From Nitrospirota bacterium (lineage in GTDB: Bacteria > Nitrospirota_A > Leptospirillia > Leptospirillales > Leptospirillaceae), in NCBI GenBank assembly GCA_021802325.1, contig JAKAAM010000011.1:1-24590 (forward strand): a stretch of DNA of 24,590 bases, in the 5' to 3' direction. The notes under the pieces were generated by a model. That model made no database searches and had not been told where the DNA came from. It saw nothing but the letters and a program-made list of their open reading frames with translations. Positions 16,699-23,163 of the stretch are shown in pieces (the first letter of the stretch is position 1; each line of letters begins with the position of its first letter). A program made the position numbers and the translations under genes.

Positions 16699-16748
16699 TG
16701 GTGCCCCCGGGGTGATTTGAACACCCGGCCAAAGGTTTAGGAAACCTT
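16699..16748 (-). other. 3' fragment of tRNA-Arg(CCU): attachment site (att)
   Basis: Read on the - strand, this has the 5-bp anticodon stem AAGGT/ACCTT with loop TTCCTAA (anticodon CCT, arginine codon AGG). Then come a 5-base variable loop, the T arm GGGTG-TTCAAAT-CACCC, the acceptor strand CGGGGGC, discriminator A and CCA. That is 50 bases, tRNA positions about 27-76. The D arm and the 5' acceptor strand are missing: the sequence beyond 16748 is unrelated A/T-rich DNA. It is therefore not a functional tRNA but the direct-repeat copy left by site-specific integration. Confidence 0.88.
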
Positions 16749-16754
16749 AAAAAC

Positions 16755-16789
16755 AACAGGAAATGAATTTGTTAAATTCATTTCCTGTT
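16755..16789. terminator. Perfect 16-bp hairpin next to att, likely bidirectional terminator
   Basis: AACAGGAAATGAATTT (16755-16770) pairs perfectly with 16774-16789 around a 3-base loop. T-rich sequence follows on both strands (TTTTATATTT on +, TTGTTTTT on -). It sits 6 bases inside the att fragment and would insulate the element from host transcription in both directions. Confidence 0.75.
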
Positions 16790-16820
16790 TTATATTTACG
16801 AAAATTAATTTATGATTATT

Positions 16821-16849
16821 TTGACCATTTGGTGTAATCTTGGTGTAAT
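16821..16849 (+). promoter_or_regulatory. Integrase promoter
   Basis: TTGACC (16821-16826), a 17-base spacer and TGTAAT (16844-16849), preceded by TGG, form an extended -10 promoter. Transcription would start near 16856, about 26 bases before the integrase start. The -10 lies inside the second of two tandem 11-bp repeats. Confidence 0.5.
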
Positions 16850-16850
16850 C
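16829..16850 (+). repeat. Tandem 11-bp direct repeat upstream of integrase
   Basis: TTGGTGTAATC occurs twice with no gap (16829-16839, 16840-16850). Similar short repeats next to attachment sites are arm-type binding sites for integrase or excisionase. Overlap with the promoter suggests autoregulation. Confidence 0.6.
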
Positions 16851-16881
16851 ACATCCAAAACTCACTCCGGAGGGATACCGA

Positions 16882-17904
16882 TTGGCAACCTATCAGAAAC
16901 GATCTGGTAGCTGGCGGGCGATCATTACCAAGCAGGGATACCCCCGACAAACCAAGACCTTCGACACAAGGAAAGAAGCGGAGGACTGGGCGACCACCAT
17001 CGAATCGGAGATGGTCCGAAACCTGTTCGTTTCGATCAAGGAAGCCGAGAACACGACCCTCGAGGAAGCCCTTGTCCGCTATGAGCGGGAGGTAATCCCG
17101 ACCAAGAAGGGGGCCAAGCAGGAATCCATGAGGATGCGCATCTGGAAACGCTCTTCCCTGGCGCATCGTTCCCTCGCCTCAATCCAGGGAAAGGATATTG
17201 CGGCCTATCGCGACGCCAGACTCAAGGAAGTGGCTCCTAACACTGTCCGTCATGAGCTTGCCATTCTCTCCCATGTCTTTACGATTGCGGTCAAGGAATG
17301 GGGGATGGGAGGTCTCGGCAATCCCGTCAAACAAATTCGGGCCCCGAAAATGCCCCCCGGCCGGGATCGGCGGCTTAAGCCGGGTGAGGTTGACCGGATT
17401 CTCTCCGTATCCGAATCTCCTGTTTTACCCGATCTTGCCCGGTTTGCCATAGAAACGGCCATGCGACAAGAAGAGATCGCAAAAATGGAATGGGCTCATG
17501 TCGATCTTAAAAAAAGGGTCCTCACGATTCCTGAGGCGAAGGTTGAACCACGAAGGATTCCCCTCTCCCCCGAAGCCTGTTCGATTCTCTCCAGTCTTGT
17601 CAGGAGAATCGACGGAAAGGTTTGGGGAGTCAAGCCTCATGCCATTTCCGTAGCTTGGCGACGGGCTTTTTCCAGGGCTCGTGTCGCCTACGAAAAGGAA
17701 TGCGAAGAAAAGAAGATTAAACCGGATCCAGTCTATCTCGTCGATCTCACCTTTCACGATCTCCGTCACGAAGCCACGAGCCGGTTCTTCGAGAAAGGTC
17801 TCAACCCGATGCAGGTGGCGGCCATTACTGGCCACAAGACATTGGAGATGTTGAAGCGCTATACTCATCTGAAAGCGGAGGATCTGGCGGAGTTGCTGAA
17901 GTGA
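16882..17904 (+). CDS. Tyrosine-type site-specific integrase
   Basis: It would catalyse insertion and excision of the element at tRNA-Arg. The 340-residue protein has an N-terminal arm-binding region (about 1-55, with the YQKRSGSWRAII pattern), a SAM-like core-binding domain (58-140) and a catalytic domain (165-335). Catalytic residues are all visible: Arg195 (ETAMRQEEI), Lys220, His292-x-x-Arg295 (FHDLRHEA), His318 (ITGHKT) and nucleophile Tyr327 (KRYTHL). The TTG start at 16882 has CCGGAGGGA 7 bases upstream. Its stop overlaps the hicA start as GTGA. Integrity of all active-site residues suggests the element may still move if the other end is intact. Confidence 0.94.
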   Translation: MATYQKRSGSWRAIITKQGYPRQTKTFDTRKEAEDWATTIESEMVRNLFVSIKEAENTTLEEALVRYEREVIPTKKGAKQESMRMRIWKRSSLAHRSLASIQGKDIAAYRDARLKEVAPNTVRHELAILSHVFTIAVKEWGMGGLGNPVKQIRAPKMPPGRDRRLKPGEVDRILSVSESPVLPDLARFAIETAMRQEEIAKMEWAHVDLKKRVLTIPEAKVEPRRIPLSPEACSILSSLVRRIDGKVWGVKPHAISVAWRRAFSRARVAYEKECEEKKIKPDPVYLVDLTFHDLRHEATSRFFEKGLNPMQVAAITGHKTLEMLKRYTHLKAEDLAELLK

Positions 17905-18140
17905 GTAAACATGGAAAGCTTCTGGAGTCGATCCGGAACAACCCTCTCGATGTTCGCTTCGATGATGCTTGCATAGTGGCCATGTCCTTGGGATTTGAGA
18001 AAAAGGGCGGAAAGGGATCGCATGTTGTTTTTGCCCGAATAAACACCAAAGAAATCTTGAATTTTCAGAATCGGAATGGGAAAATCCCTTCGTATCAGGC
18101 GAGACAACTGATAAAGATGATCGAAAAATTCGGGAGATGA
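17901..18140 (+). CDS. hicA: HicA-family toxin (mRNA interferase)
   Basis: HicA toxins bind and cleave mRNA with a double-stranded-RNA-binding-like fold, using one histidine. This 79-residue protein belongs to the longer HicA subgroup. It has an N-terminal helix with LLESIRNNP, a MSLGFEKKGGKGSHVVF core with the expected His41 after GS, and a C-terminal helix PSYQARQLIKMIEKF. GTG 17901 overlaps the integrase stop (GTGA), and the gene's stop overlaps the hicB start (ATGA). Toxin production therefore depends on the integrase transcript unless an internal promoter exists. Confidence 0.85.
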   Translation: MSKHGKLLESIRNNPLDVRFDDACIVAMSLGFEKKGGKGSHVVFARINTKEILNFQNRNGKIPSYQARQLIKMIEKFGR

Positions 18141-18358
18141 TCATGAAAGACCATTTTACGATCGAAGTCTTCTGGAGCGACGAGGACAAGGGTTTTATCG
18201 CCTTCGTTCATGAACTTGAAGGATGCTCCGCATGGGGAGAAACCCGGGAAACAGCTCTCCGAGAGGTCGAAACCGCCATTGAGCTCTGGATAGAAGCAGC
18301 AAGGGAAATAGGTCGTCCGATCCCCCTTCCAAATCCTCCCGCCCTTTCTATTCCTTAA
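18137..18358 (+). CDS. hicB: HicB-family antitoxin
   Basis: This 73-residue protein shows the HicB partial RNase H-like core: FTIEVFWSDEDKGFIAFVHELEGCSAWGET followed by a helix ALREVETAIELWIEAAREIGRPIP. HicB binds and blocks HicA. The common C-terminal DNA-binding extension is missing, so this short form may not repress its own promoter. That fits with the pair being transcribed from the integrase promoter. The order toxin-antitoxin and the ATGA overlap with hicA are typical. Confidence 0.9.
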   Translation: MIMKDHFTIEVFWSDEDKGFIAFVHELEGCSAWGETRETALREVETAIELWIEAAREIGRPIPLPNPPALSIP

Positions 18359-18776
18359 TTTTGACGATTAAAAGATCACCAAAACCTGATAAAGCAATGA
18401 AAATTGAAAAACGATTCGAACCAGAAACCCTCGCCTTGGCAAGGGTAAAAATGAGGATTATGATGATGTGTGATGGAGAGTTAATGAGTGTGATTTTTGG
18501 TTAGCGGGAAATACGTTAGGAGAGATTTATTCATTTGTTTGAGTGTGAATAATTGTGACCATTTTTGACCCTGAACGGACACCTAAACGGACACCGGAAT
18601 TTCGTACCCCATTAAGAGAAAATCTGAAAATTTGAGAATTCAACAGACATTATTTCCAAGTGGTACTAATCGGACACAGCTCACACCGAGGTTGTTTTTT
18701 ATATTATCCACCGAGATGGAAAACAAAGATGAAAAAGATTGATATTCGATTTTTATATTTTCTTTGGAGTTAATTA
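18359..18776. other. AT-rich gene-free junction between hicAB and the TIR cluster
   Basis: No gene is supportable. ACCCTCGCC/GGCAAGGGT (18427-18446) forms a near-perfect palindrome without a T-run. TGAGTGTGA occurs twice (near 18485 and 18540), and CGGACAC three times (18576, 18588, 18671). Base composition falls sharply here. A promoter for the TIR operon should lie near the end, but I find no good -35/-10 pair; GGAG at 18766-18769 is the Shine-Dalgarno of the TIR gene. Confidence 0.5.
18574..18595 (+). repeat. Direct repeat AACGGACACC, 12-base period
   Basis: AACGGACACC at 18574-18583 and again at 18586-18595, with a partial third copy CGGACAC at 18671-18677. The 12-base period puts the copies about one helical turn apart, as for a dimeric DNA-binding protein; a remnant of a transposon end is also possible. 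Confidence 0.4.
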
Positions 18777-19265
18777 ATGACTGACCAAATTAAAAACGTA
18801 TTTGTAAGTCATCATCACAAGGATGATGCGAGCGTGGATGGTTTGACAGGTATGTTATCTGGCAAGGGTTATCAATTAAAAAATAGCTCAATTAGAGTAA
18901 AACCAGAAAACCAGAAGCGTCTTGATCAAAACGAGGTTAGCGACCTTTCTATTGAGAGACTTTTACGAATGAAAATGCGATGGGCTAGCCAAGTGATCGT
19001 AATTATCGGAAAGGAAACTCATCAACGTCCCTGGGTTGATTGGGAAGTAAAAGCAGCCCACAAACTCGGTAAGCCCATAATTGGCGTCTATGAGAATGGA
19101 TTAAAGGATAAAGTCGAAATTCCTAAAAATTTAAAAAAATACGCCACATCAATAGTTGGATGGAGATCGGATTCTGTAATTGATGCTCTGAATGGAAAGA
19201 GTCAGTTTCAATACCCAGATGGAACACCATTCCCTAGGGCTGATGGCGGAAATATATTGTGTTGA
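18777..19265 (+). CDS. TIR-domain protein, ThsB/DUF1863-like
   Basis: A stand-alone TIR-fold protein of 162 residues. It starts with the first TIR strand and loop, NVFVSHHHKDDASVDGL (usual pattern VFISHSHKDD). Then come a central region with WASQVIVIIGKET (about 69-81) and the helix PWVDWEVKAAHKLGKPIIGVY, with Glu90 at the usual catalytic position. Proteins of this type are ThsB in Thoeris, where they turn NAD into a cyclic-ADP-ribose-type signal after phage infection. ATG 18777 has GGAG 7 bases upstream. The stop overlaps the next gene by 7 bases. Codon use is far more AT-rich than in the core genes. The signal-producing role is inferred. Confidence 0.85.
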   Translation: MTDQIKNVFVSHHHKDDASVDGLTGMLSGKGYQLKNSSIRVKPENQKRLDQNEVSDLSIERLLRMKMRWASQVIVIIGKETHQRPWVDWEVKAAHKLGKPIIGVYENGLKDKVEIPKNLKKYATSIVGWRSDSVIDALNGKSQFQYPDGTPFPRADGGNILC

Positions 19266-19924
19266 TAGAACCACACTCCCATTTATACGTATATGCCATA
19301 ACCAGAGATTTCGGATTTGCTCCTAACCCATTTCATGGCTTTTGCTCTCTGACAACATGTAAGCCAGACATTCGAAAATCAGCTAATGTTGGTGACTGGA
19401 TCATGGGTATTGGCGGATCTCCTCTTCGGGGTGTGAAAAGAAAGTGCATTCTCCTGATGAAAGTATCGGAAAAAATCAGTTTTCAGGATTACTGGGGTAG
19501 TAATCGTTTTTCACTAAAAAAACCTGTGCGTAACGGAAGCAGAGTCCAGATGCTAGGGGATAACATATATCACAAGGATGAAAACGGTAACTGGATACAA
19601 GAGGACTCTCATCATAGCAATCTAGATGGCTTACCAAACCTTGTGAACTTAAATCGAGATACTAGCAAAACTGACCAAGTGTTGATCTCGAATTATTTCT
19701 TATACTTTGGTGGTTTAGCACAACCTGTAGATTTGGATTCAATCGGCTATAGAAGGGTTAGAAATTATATGAAAATAACCCTCTCAAATTCAAAAGCAGC
19801 AAGTGATTTAATCGCTTCTATATTTTCGAAACATCGAAGCGTTATAAATATGGTGATTTCAGACCCATGTCAATTTATGGACTCTCATCAACGAGTAGAT
19901 CAAGGTACAGGGAAGATTCAATAG
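19259..19924 (+). CDS. Nmad2-type (nucleotide modification associated domain 2) protein
   Basis: The 221-residue protein has the opening I associate with Nmad2: VYAITRDFGFAPNPFHGFCSL, then TTCKPDIRKSANVGDWIMGIGG. The family was predicted from gene neighbourhoods to bind or process modified nucleotides; no biochemical activity is established to my knowledge. The rest includes an ISNYFLYFGG segment and a C-terminal helix-rich end. The GTG start at 19259 lies inside the TIR stop and has only a weak upstream purine run, so translational coupling to the TIR gene is likely. It may sense or bind a nucleotide signal or modified phage DNA (inference). The family name comes from pattern memory and needs a profile search. 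Confidence 0.65.
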   Translation: MLIEPHSHLYVYAITRDFGFAPNPFHGFCSLTTCKPDIRKSANVGDWIMGIGGSPLRGVKRKCILLMKVSEKISFQDYWGSNRFSLKKPVRNGSRVQMLGDNIYHKDENGNWIQEDSHHSNLDGLPNLVNLNRDTSKTDQVLISNYFLYFGGLAQPVDLDSIGYRRVRNYMKITLSNSKAASDLIASIFSKHRSVINMVISDPCQFMDSHQRVDQGTGKIQ

Positions 19925-19969
19925 ATAAGGGATACGAAGTCAAATCTAGAAAATACAAAGGAAGAATTG

Positions 19970-21979
19970 ATGACCACAGGGTACTCACCGCCTTTGACAA
20001 TCAGCTTCATCTTCCACCCCTCTGACTCCGAGAAAGTAACTCCTATTCTTGATGCAATTAGAATGAATTTTGCTAGGGATAGGGACAAGCCGTTCTCGCG
20101 AGGCCTTAATATCCCGCTTTTTTTCTTTAGCTCCAAAAACAGTCGTGAGGTCCCTTCTGGTTATCCTGAGAATTGGGCAAAAAATAATATTATTTTCGTT
20201 TTTACAAGCGTAAATACTGTCGGAGTGAACGAATGGCGAATTTACATCGAAGATTTGCCACATTCGTCTTCATCTCATATTGTGCCAATTGCGATTGATA
20301 GTGAAGGATATGGCCATGAAGGTGCACTGAAAAATTTGAACTGTATTAGAACAAATGATTGGCCTTTCGAAAACAGAGATCTCTTTGCTTTAGTTGCCCT
20401 GTCTCACGAAATATACCGTTTTGGCTTTAGAACAGGGCCAACCGCAAAAAAAGGGGTAGAGTCTTCTATAAAGATATTTTTGAGTCATTCAAAATCAGGA
20501 GATACGGGCAAACTCCTTTCGGAAAAAATAAAGCAATTTATTGATCATACAAACATGAATCAGTTTTTTGATGCAACCGAAATATCGCCCGGATATTATT
20601 TTGATCAAGAAATTGAAAACCACATTAAAGATTCAACATTGCTCGCAATTGAAACCGATTCTTATTCCTCCAGATATTGGTGTCAACGCGAAATATTGTT
20701 TGCAAAGCAACAAAATCGCCCTGTTGTTGTAGTTAATTGTCTCGATGATTTTGAAGACCGAATTTTCCCGGCCGCCTCTAATGTTCCCTGTGTCCACATT
20801 ACATCAGCTGTTTCCTTGTTAGAAAAGGATATCTTGCGAATTCTTTCTACGACAATTCTCGAGACAGTTCGTTATAACTATTCAATGCAATCCCTTGAGG
20901 AATACAAGAACGCTGAGTGGATTGGTAAAGATTGTGAGCTAACTGCTCGACCTCCAGAAATAAGGCAAGTACTTAACTTTAAAAAGACCGGTGCGATAAA
21001 GATATGCTATCCCGAACCGCCTTTATATTCGATAGAAGCGGATTGGCATGTGGAATTAGGGGTTCAAGCATTTACACCTCTTTGGAATCCTCCAGAACGA
21101 GACAGTCTTTCTAATGAAAGAGTTGGCATTTCGATTTCTGATGTTCCAGGGCAAGGCTTCGCATCGAACCATATTCATCCAGATCACCTCATACTGCTGG
21201 CACAAGACCTTTCCAGACATTTACTAGCAAGATCCGCAACATTACTCTATGGCGGAGATTTGCGACCGGGTGGCTTCACGGAGTTCATCCTTGATGAAGC
21301 TAGAATCCTAAAGGACAGGCTAGGAGAAACGGCGCCACATGTTGAAAATCATTTAGCTTGGCCTCTATATGTATCTGATCGAGAAATGATTGCATGGAAG
21401 GCTAAATACCGGCAAGTCATGGAGACTGTAGAGCATGTTATTCCTGATGATGTGGCCGACGGCATTGATAAAGGAACTTTTCTGCCACCTAATACTTCCC
21501 AGAACTCATATATCTGGTCTCGCTGTTTGACTGAAATGCGGGAAAAATCGATTTCCTCATCTTCAGCCAGAATCTGTGCCGGAGGAAGACTTACGATGTA
21601 TAAGGGAAAAATGCCAGGGGTCTTGGAGGAAATAATATTAGCCCTGACTGAAAAGAAGCCGATCTTTTTACTTGGGGGCTTTGGTGGTGTGGTTGGGGAT
21701 GTTTGCAAACTCTTAACGACGACTTCTGGGGTGCCCGAAACTTTAACTGAAAACTGGCAAATATCTCATAATGAGGGGTATTCGGATTTGCAGAAGTTGG
21801 CGCGTTCGCATGACCATGGCTGTGATTTCGATGCGATTCCAACATATATACGCAGCCACAATGTATCTGACCTTGCGTCGCGCTGCCGCCTTGATGAAGA
21901 TGAATACCGGCGCCTGATGGAATCGCCCTTTGTTGATGAGTGTGTCCATTTGATCCTGAAAGGGCTTAAAAATAAGTAG
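19970..21979 (+). CDS. TIR-like / TIR / SLOG fusion protein, candidate Thoeris-type effector
   Basis: 669 residues in three parts. (1) Residues 1-150: a degenerate TIR-like domain with NNIIFVFTSVNTVGVNEWRIYIE, where the W-to-Glu spacing differs from active TIRs. (2) About 166-285: a good TIR domain, starting IKIFLSHSKSGDTG, then TLLAIETDSYSSRYWCQREI with Glu241 at the catalytic position. (3) About 385-585: a SLOG/STALD-like Rossmann domain with LLYGGDLRPGGFTEF, then ARICAGGRLTMYKGKMPG and KKPIFLLGGFGGVVGD. SLOG in Thoeris ThsA binds a TIR-made signal and switches on a fused NADase. Here the NADase would be TIR, not SIR2. ATG 19970 follows AAAGGAAG by about 5 bases. No membrane segment. Domains are seen by motif; the signalling role is inferred. 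Confidence 0.8.
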   Translation: MTTGYSPPLTISFIFHPSDSEKVTPILDAIRMNFARDRDKPFSRGLNIPLFFFSSKNSREVPSGYPENWAKNNIIFVFTSVNTVGVNEWRIYIEDLPHSSSSHIVPIAIDSEGYGHEGALKNLNCIRTNDWPFENRDLFALVALSHEIYRFGFRTGPTAKKGVESSIKIFLSHSKSGDTGKLLSEKIKQFIDHTNMNQFFDATEISPGYYFDQEIENHIKDSTLLAIETDSYSSRYWCQREILFAKQQNRPVVVVNCLDDFEDRIFPAASNVPCVHITSAVSLLEKDILRILSTTILETVRYNYSMQSLEEYKNAEWIGKDCELTARPPEIRQVLNFKKTGAIKICYPEPPLYSIEADWHVELGVQAFTPLWNPPERDSLSNERVGISISDVPGQGFASNHIHPDHLILLAQDLSRHLLARSATLLYGGDLRPGGFTEFILDEARILKDRLGETAPHVENHLAWPLYVSDREMIAWKAKYRQVMETVEHVIPDDVADGIDKGTFLPPNTSQNSYIWSRCLTEMREKSISSSSARICAGGRLTMYKGKMPGVLEEIILALTEKKPIFLLGGFGGVVGDVCKLLTTTSGVPETLTENWQISHNEGYSDLQKLARSHDHGCDFDAIPTYIRSHNVSDLASRCRLDEDEYRRLMESPFVDECVHLILKGLKNK

Positions 21980-22013
21980 TTAATAATACTAACAATGTAA
22001 ACGGTATTCAATA

Positions 22014-23162
22014 ATGGACAATATAAAACCAGAAAATACAGATGAATTGAAAGGGGAGAGTTTGCTTCAAGAGTATGAAAGGAAAGTTGTCGAAACTGAT
22101 AGGTTTTCAAATAAAGAGATTATTCCAATTCTTTTGGGGCTTTATGGCGAAGTTGGAAGTATTATGGCGGCATCTAAAAAATATCGTCGGGAAAAAAAGG
22201 CTTATCCAGGATACAAAGAGGCTGTTGAAGAAGAATTTGGGGATGCGCTTTGGTATTTTTCTGCTTTGAATCGGCGTCTAGGGGTCAAACTAGAAGATAT
22301 ATTTATTAATATGGTCGATGGAATTGATATTTCAAATGATAATTCTGAAAACAAACTATTTTCAGGGAAAATCACTAAATCTCAAATAGAAAGTTTAGAT
22401 TCCTCATTAATTGAATTAGGTCAGAAGGCAGCCCAATTACTCAAAATATCTGAGGAGCCACTGGGAATTAGTGAACATCTTTTTCAATTCGCTAGTTTAT
22501 ATCTTCAATCATTAAATTTAACCGGTCTTTCTTTTAAAAATATAATAAAAAGAAATCTTGAAAAAGTTATTGGCCGTTTTTCTATTCCAAAAATCGAATT
22601 GTTGCCTGATTTTGATGCCAAATTTCCAGAAGAAGAACAGCTTCCCAGAAATTTTGAAATCCGTATCGTTCAAAGAGAAAAAGGAAAGTCCTATATGAGA
22701 TGGAATGGAGTTTTTATCGGAGACCCGTTGACTGACAATAACAAAGATCCAGATGGATATCGATTCCATGATGTCTTCCATTTAGCATTTGCCGCAATCC
22801 TTCATTGGTCACCAACTTTTAGAGGTTTGATTAAACAGAAAAGAAAAAGCGATCCTACTATTGATGAAGTTCAGGATGGTGGAAGGGCAATTGTCGTTGA
22901 AGAAGGGTTAGCAGCTTGGCTTTTTTCCTATTCAAAAGGGCTCGAATTTTTTAGGGGGCATGATAGCGTTTCGTTTGATGTATTAAAAATCATTCAGAAA
23001 TTTGTTCAAGGATATGAGGTAGAACAATGTCCTCTTAAATTATGGGAAGATGCAATCCTCCAAGGGTATTCCGTTTTTAGGCAAGTAAGGAAGAACAATG
23101 GAGGTTTAGTTGTTGGAGACCGTAAAAACAGAAAAATCAGCTACCGTCCTATAGGAGAATAA
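22014..23162 (+). CDS. MazG-like pyrophosphohydrolase with extra C-terminal domain
   Basis: 382 residues. The N-terminal helical domain (about 35-105) has LLGLYGEVGSIM, EAVEEEFGDALWYFSALNRRLG and VKLEDIF, the MazG pattern for NTP pyrophosphohydrolases; the second acidic residue of the first ExxE pair is Ser49. Residues about 126-186 look like a second, degenerate copy (LIELGQKAAQLLK, LYLQSLNLTGLSFKNIIKRNL) lacking the metal-binding acids. The C-terminal part (210-382) has GYRFHDVFHLAF (H252-D253-x-x-H256) and IVVEEGLAAWLF, a possible metal-binding pattern, perhaps the Pfam MazG_C domain. The ATG at 22014 lacks a clear Shine-Dalgarno and lies 34 bases after the TIR-SLOG gene. Its substrate could be a signal nucleotide or a modified dNTP (inference). 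Confidence 0.75.
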   Translation: MDNIKPENTDELKGESLLQEYERKVVETDRFSNKEIIPILLGLYGEVGSIMAASKKYRREKKAYPGYKEAVEEEFGDALWYFSALNRRLGVKLEDIFINMVDGIDISNDNSENKLFSGKITKSQIESLDSSLIELGQKAAQLLKISEEPLGISEHLFQFASLYLQSLNLTGLSFKNIIKRNLEKVIGRFSIPKIELLPDFDAKFPEEEQLPRNFEIRIVQREKGKSYMRWNGVFIGDPLTDNNKDPDGYRFHDVFHLAFAAILHWSPTFRGLIKQKRKSDPTIDEVQDGGRAIVVEEGLAAWLFSYSKGLEFFRGHDSVSFDVLKIIQKFVQGYEVEQCPLKLWEDAILQGYSVFRQVRKNNGGLVVGDRKNRKISYRPIGE

Positions 23163-23163
23163 T

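Noticed and set aside
16699..16748. A functional tRNA-Arg gene
   Set aside because: The D arm and 5' acceptor strand are missing; sequence past 16748 cannot pair with the acceptor strand.
18427..18446. Terminator after hicB
   Set aside because: The palindrome has almost no loop and is followed by A's, not T's on the + strand.
16829..18677. CRISPR array
   Set aside because: The short repeats (two copies of 11 bp, two to three of 7-10 bp) lack the length, number and spacer regularity of CRISPR, and no cas gene is present.
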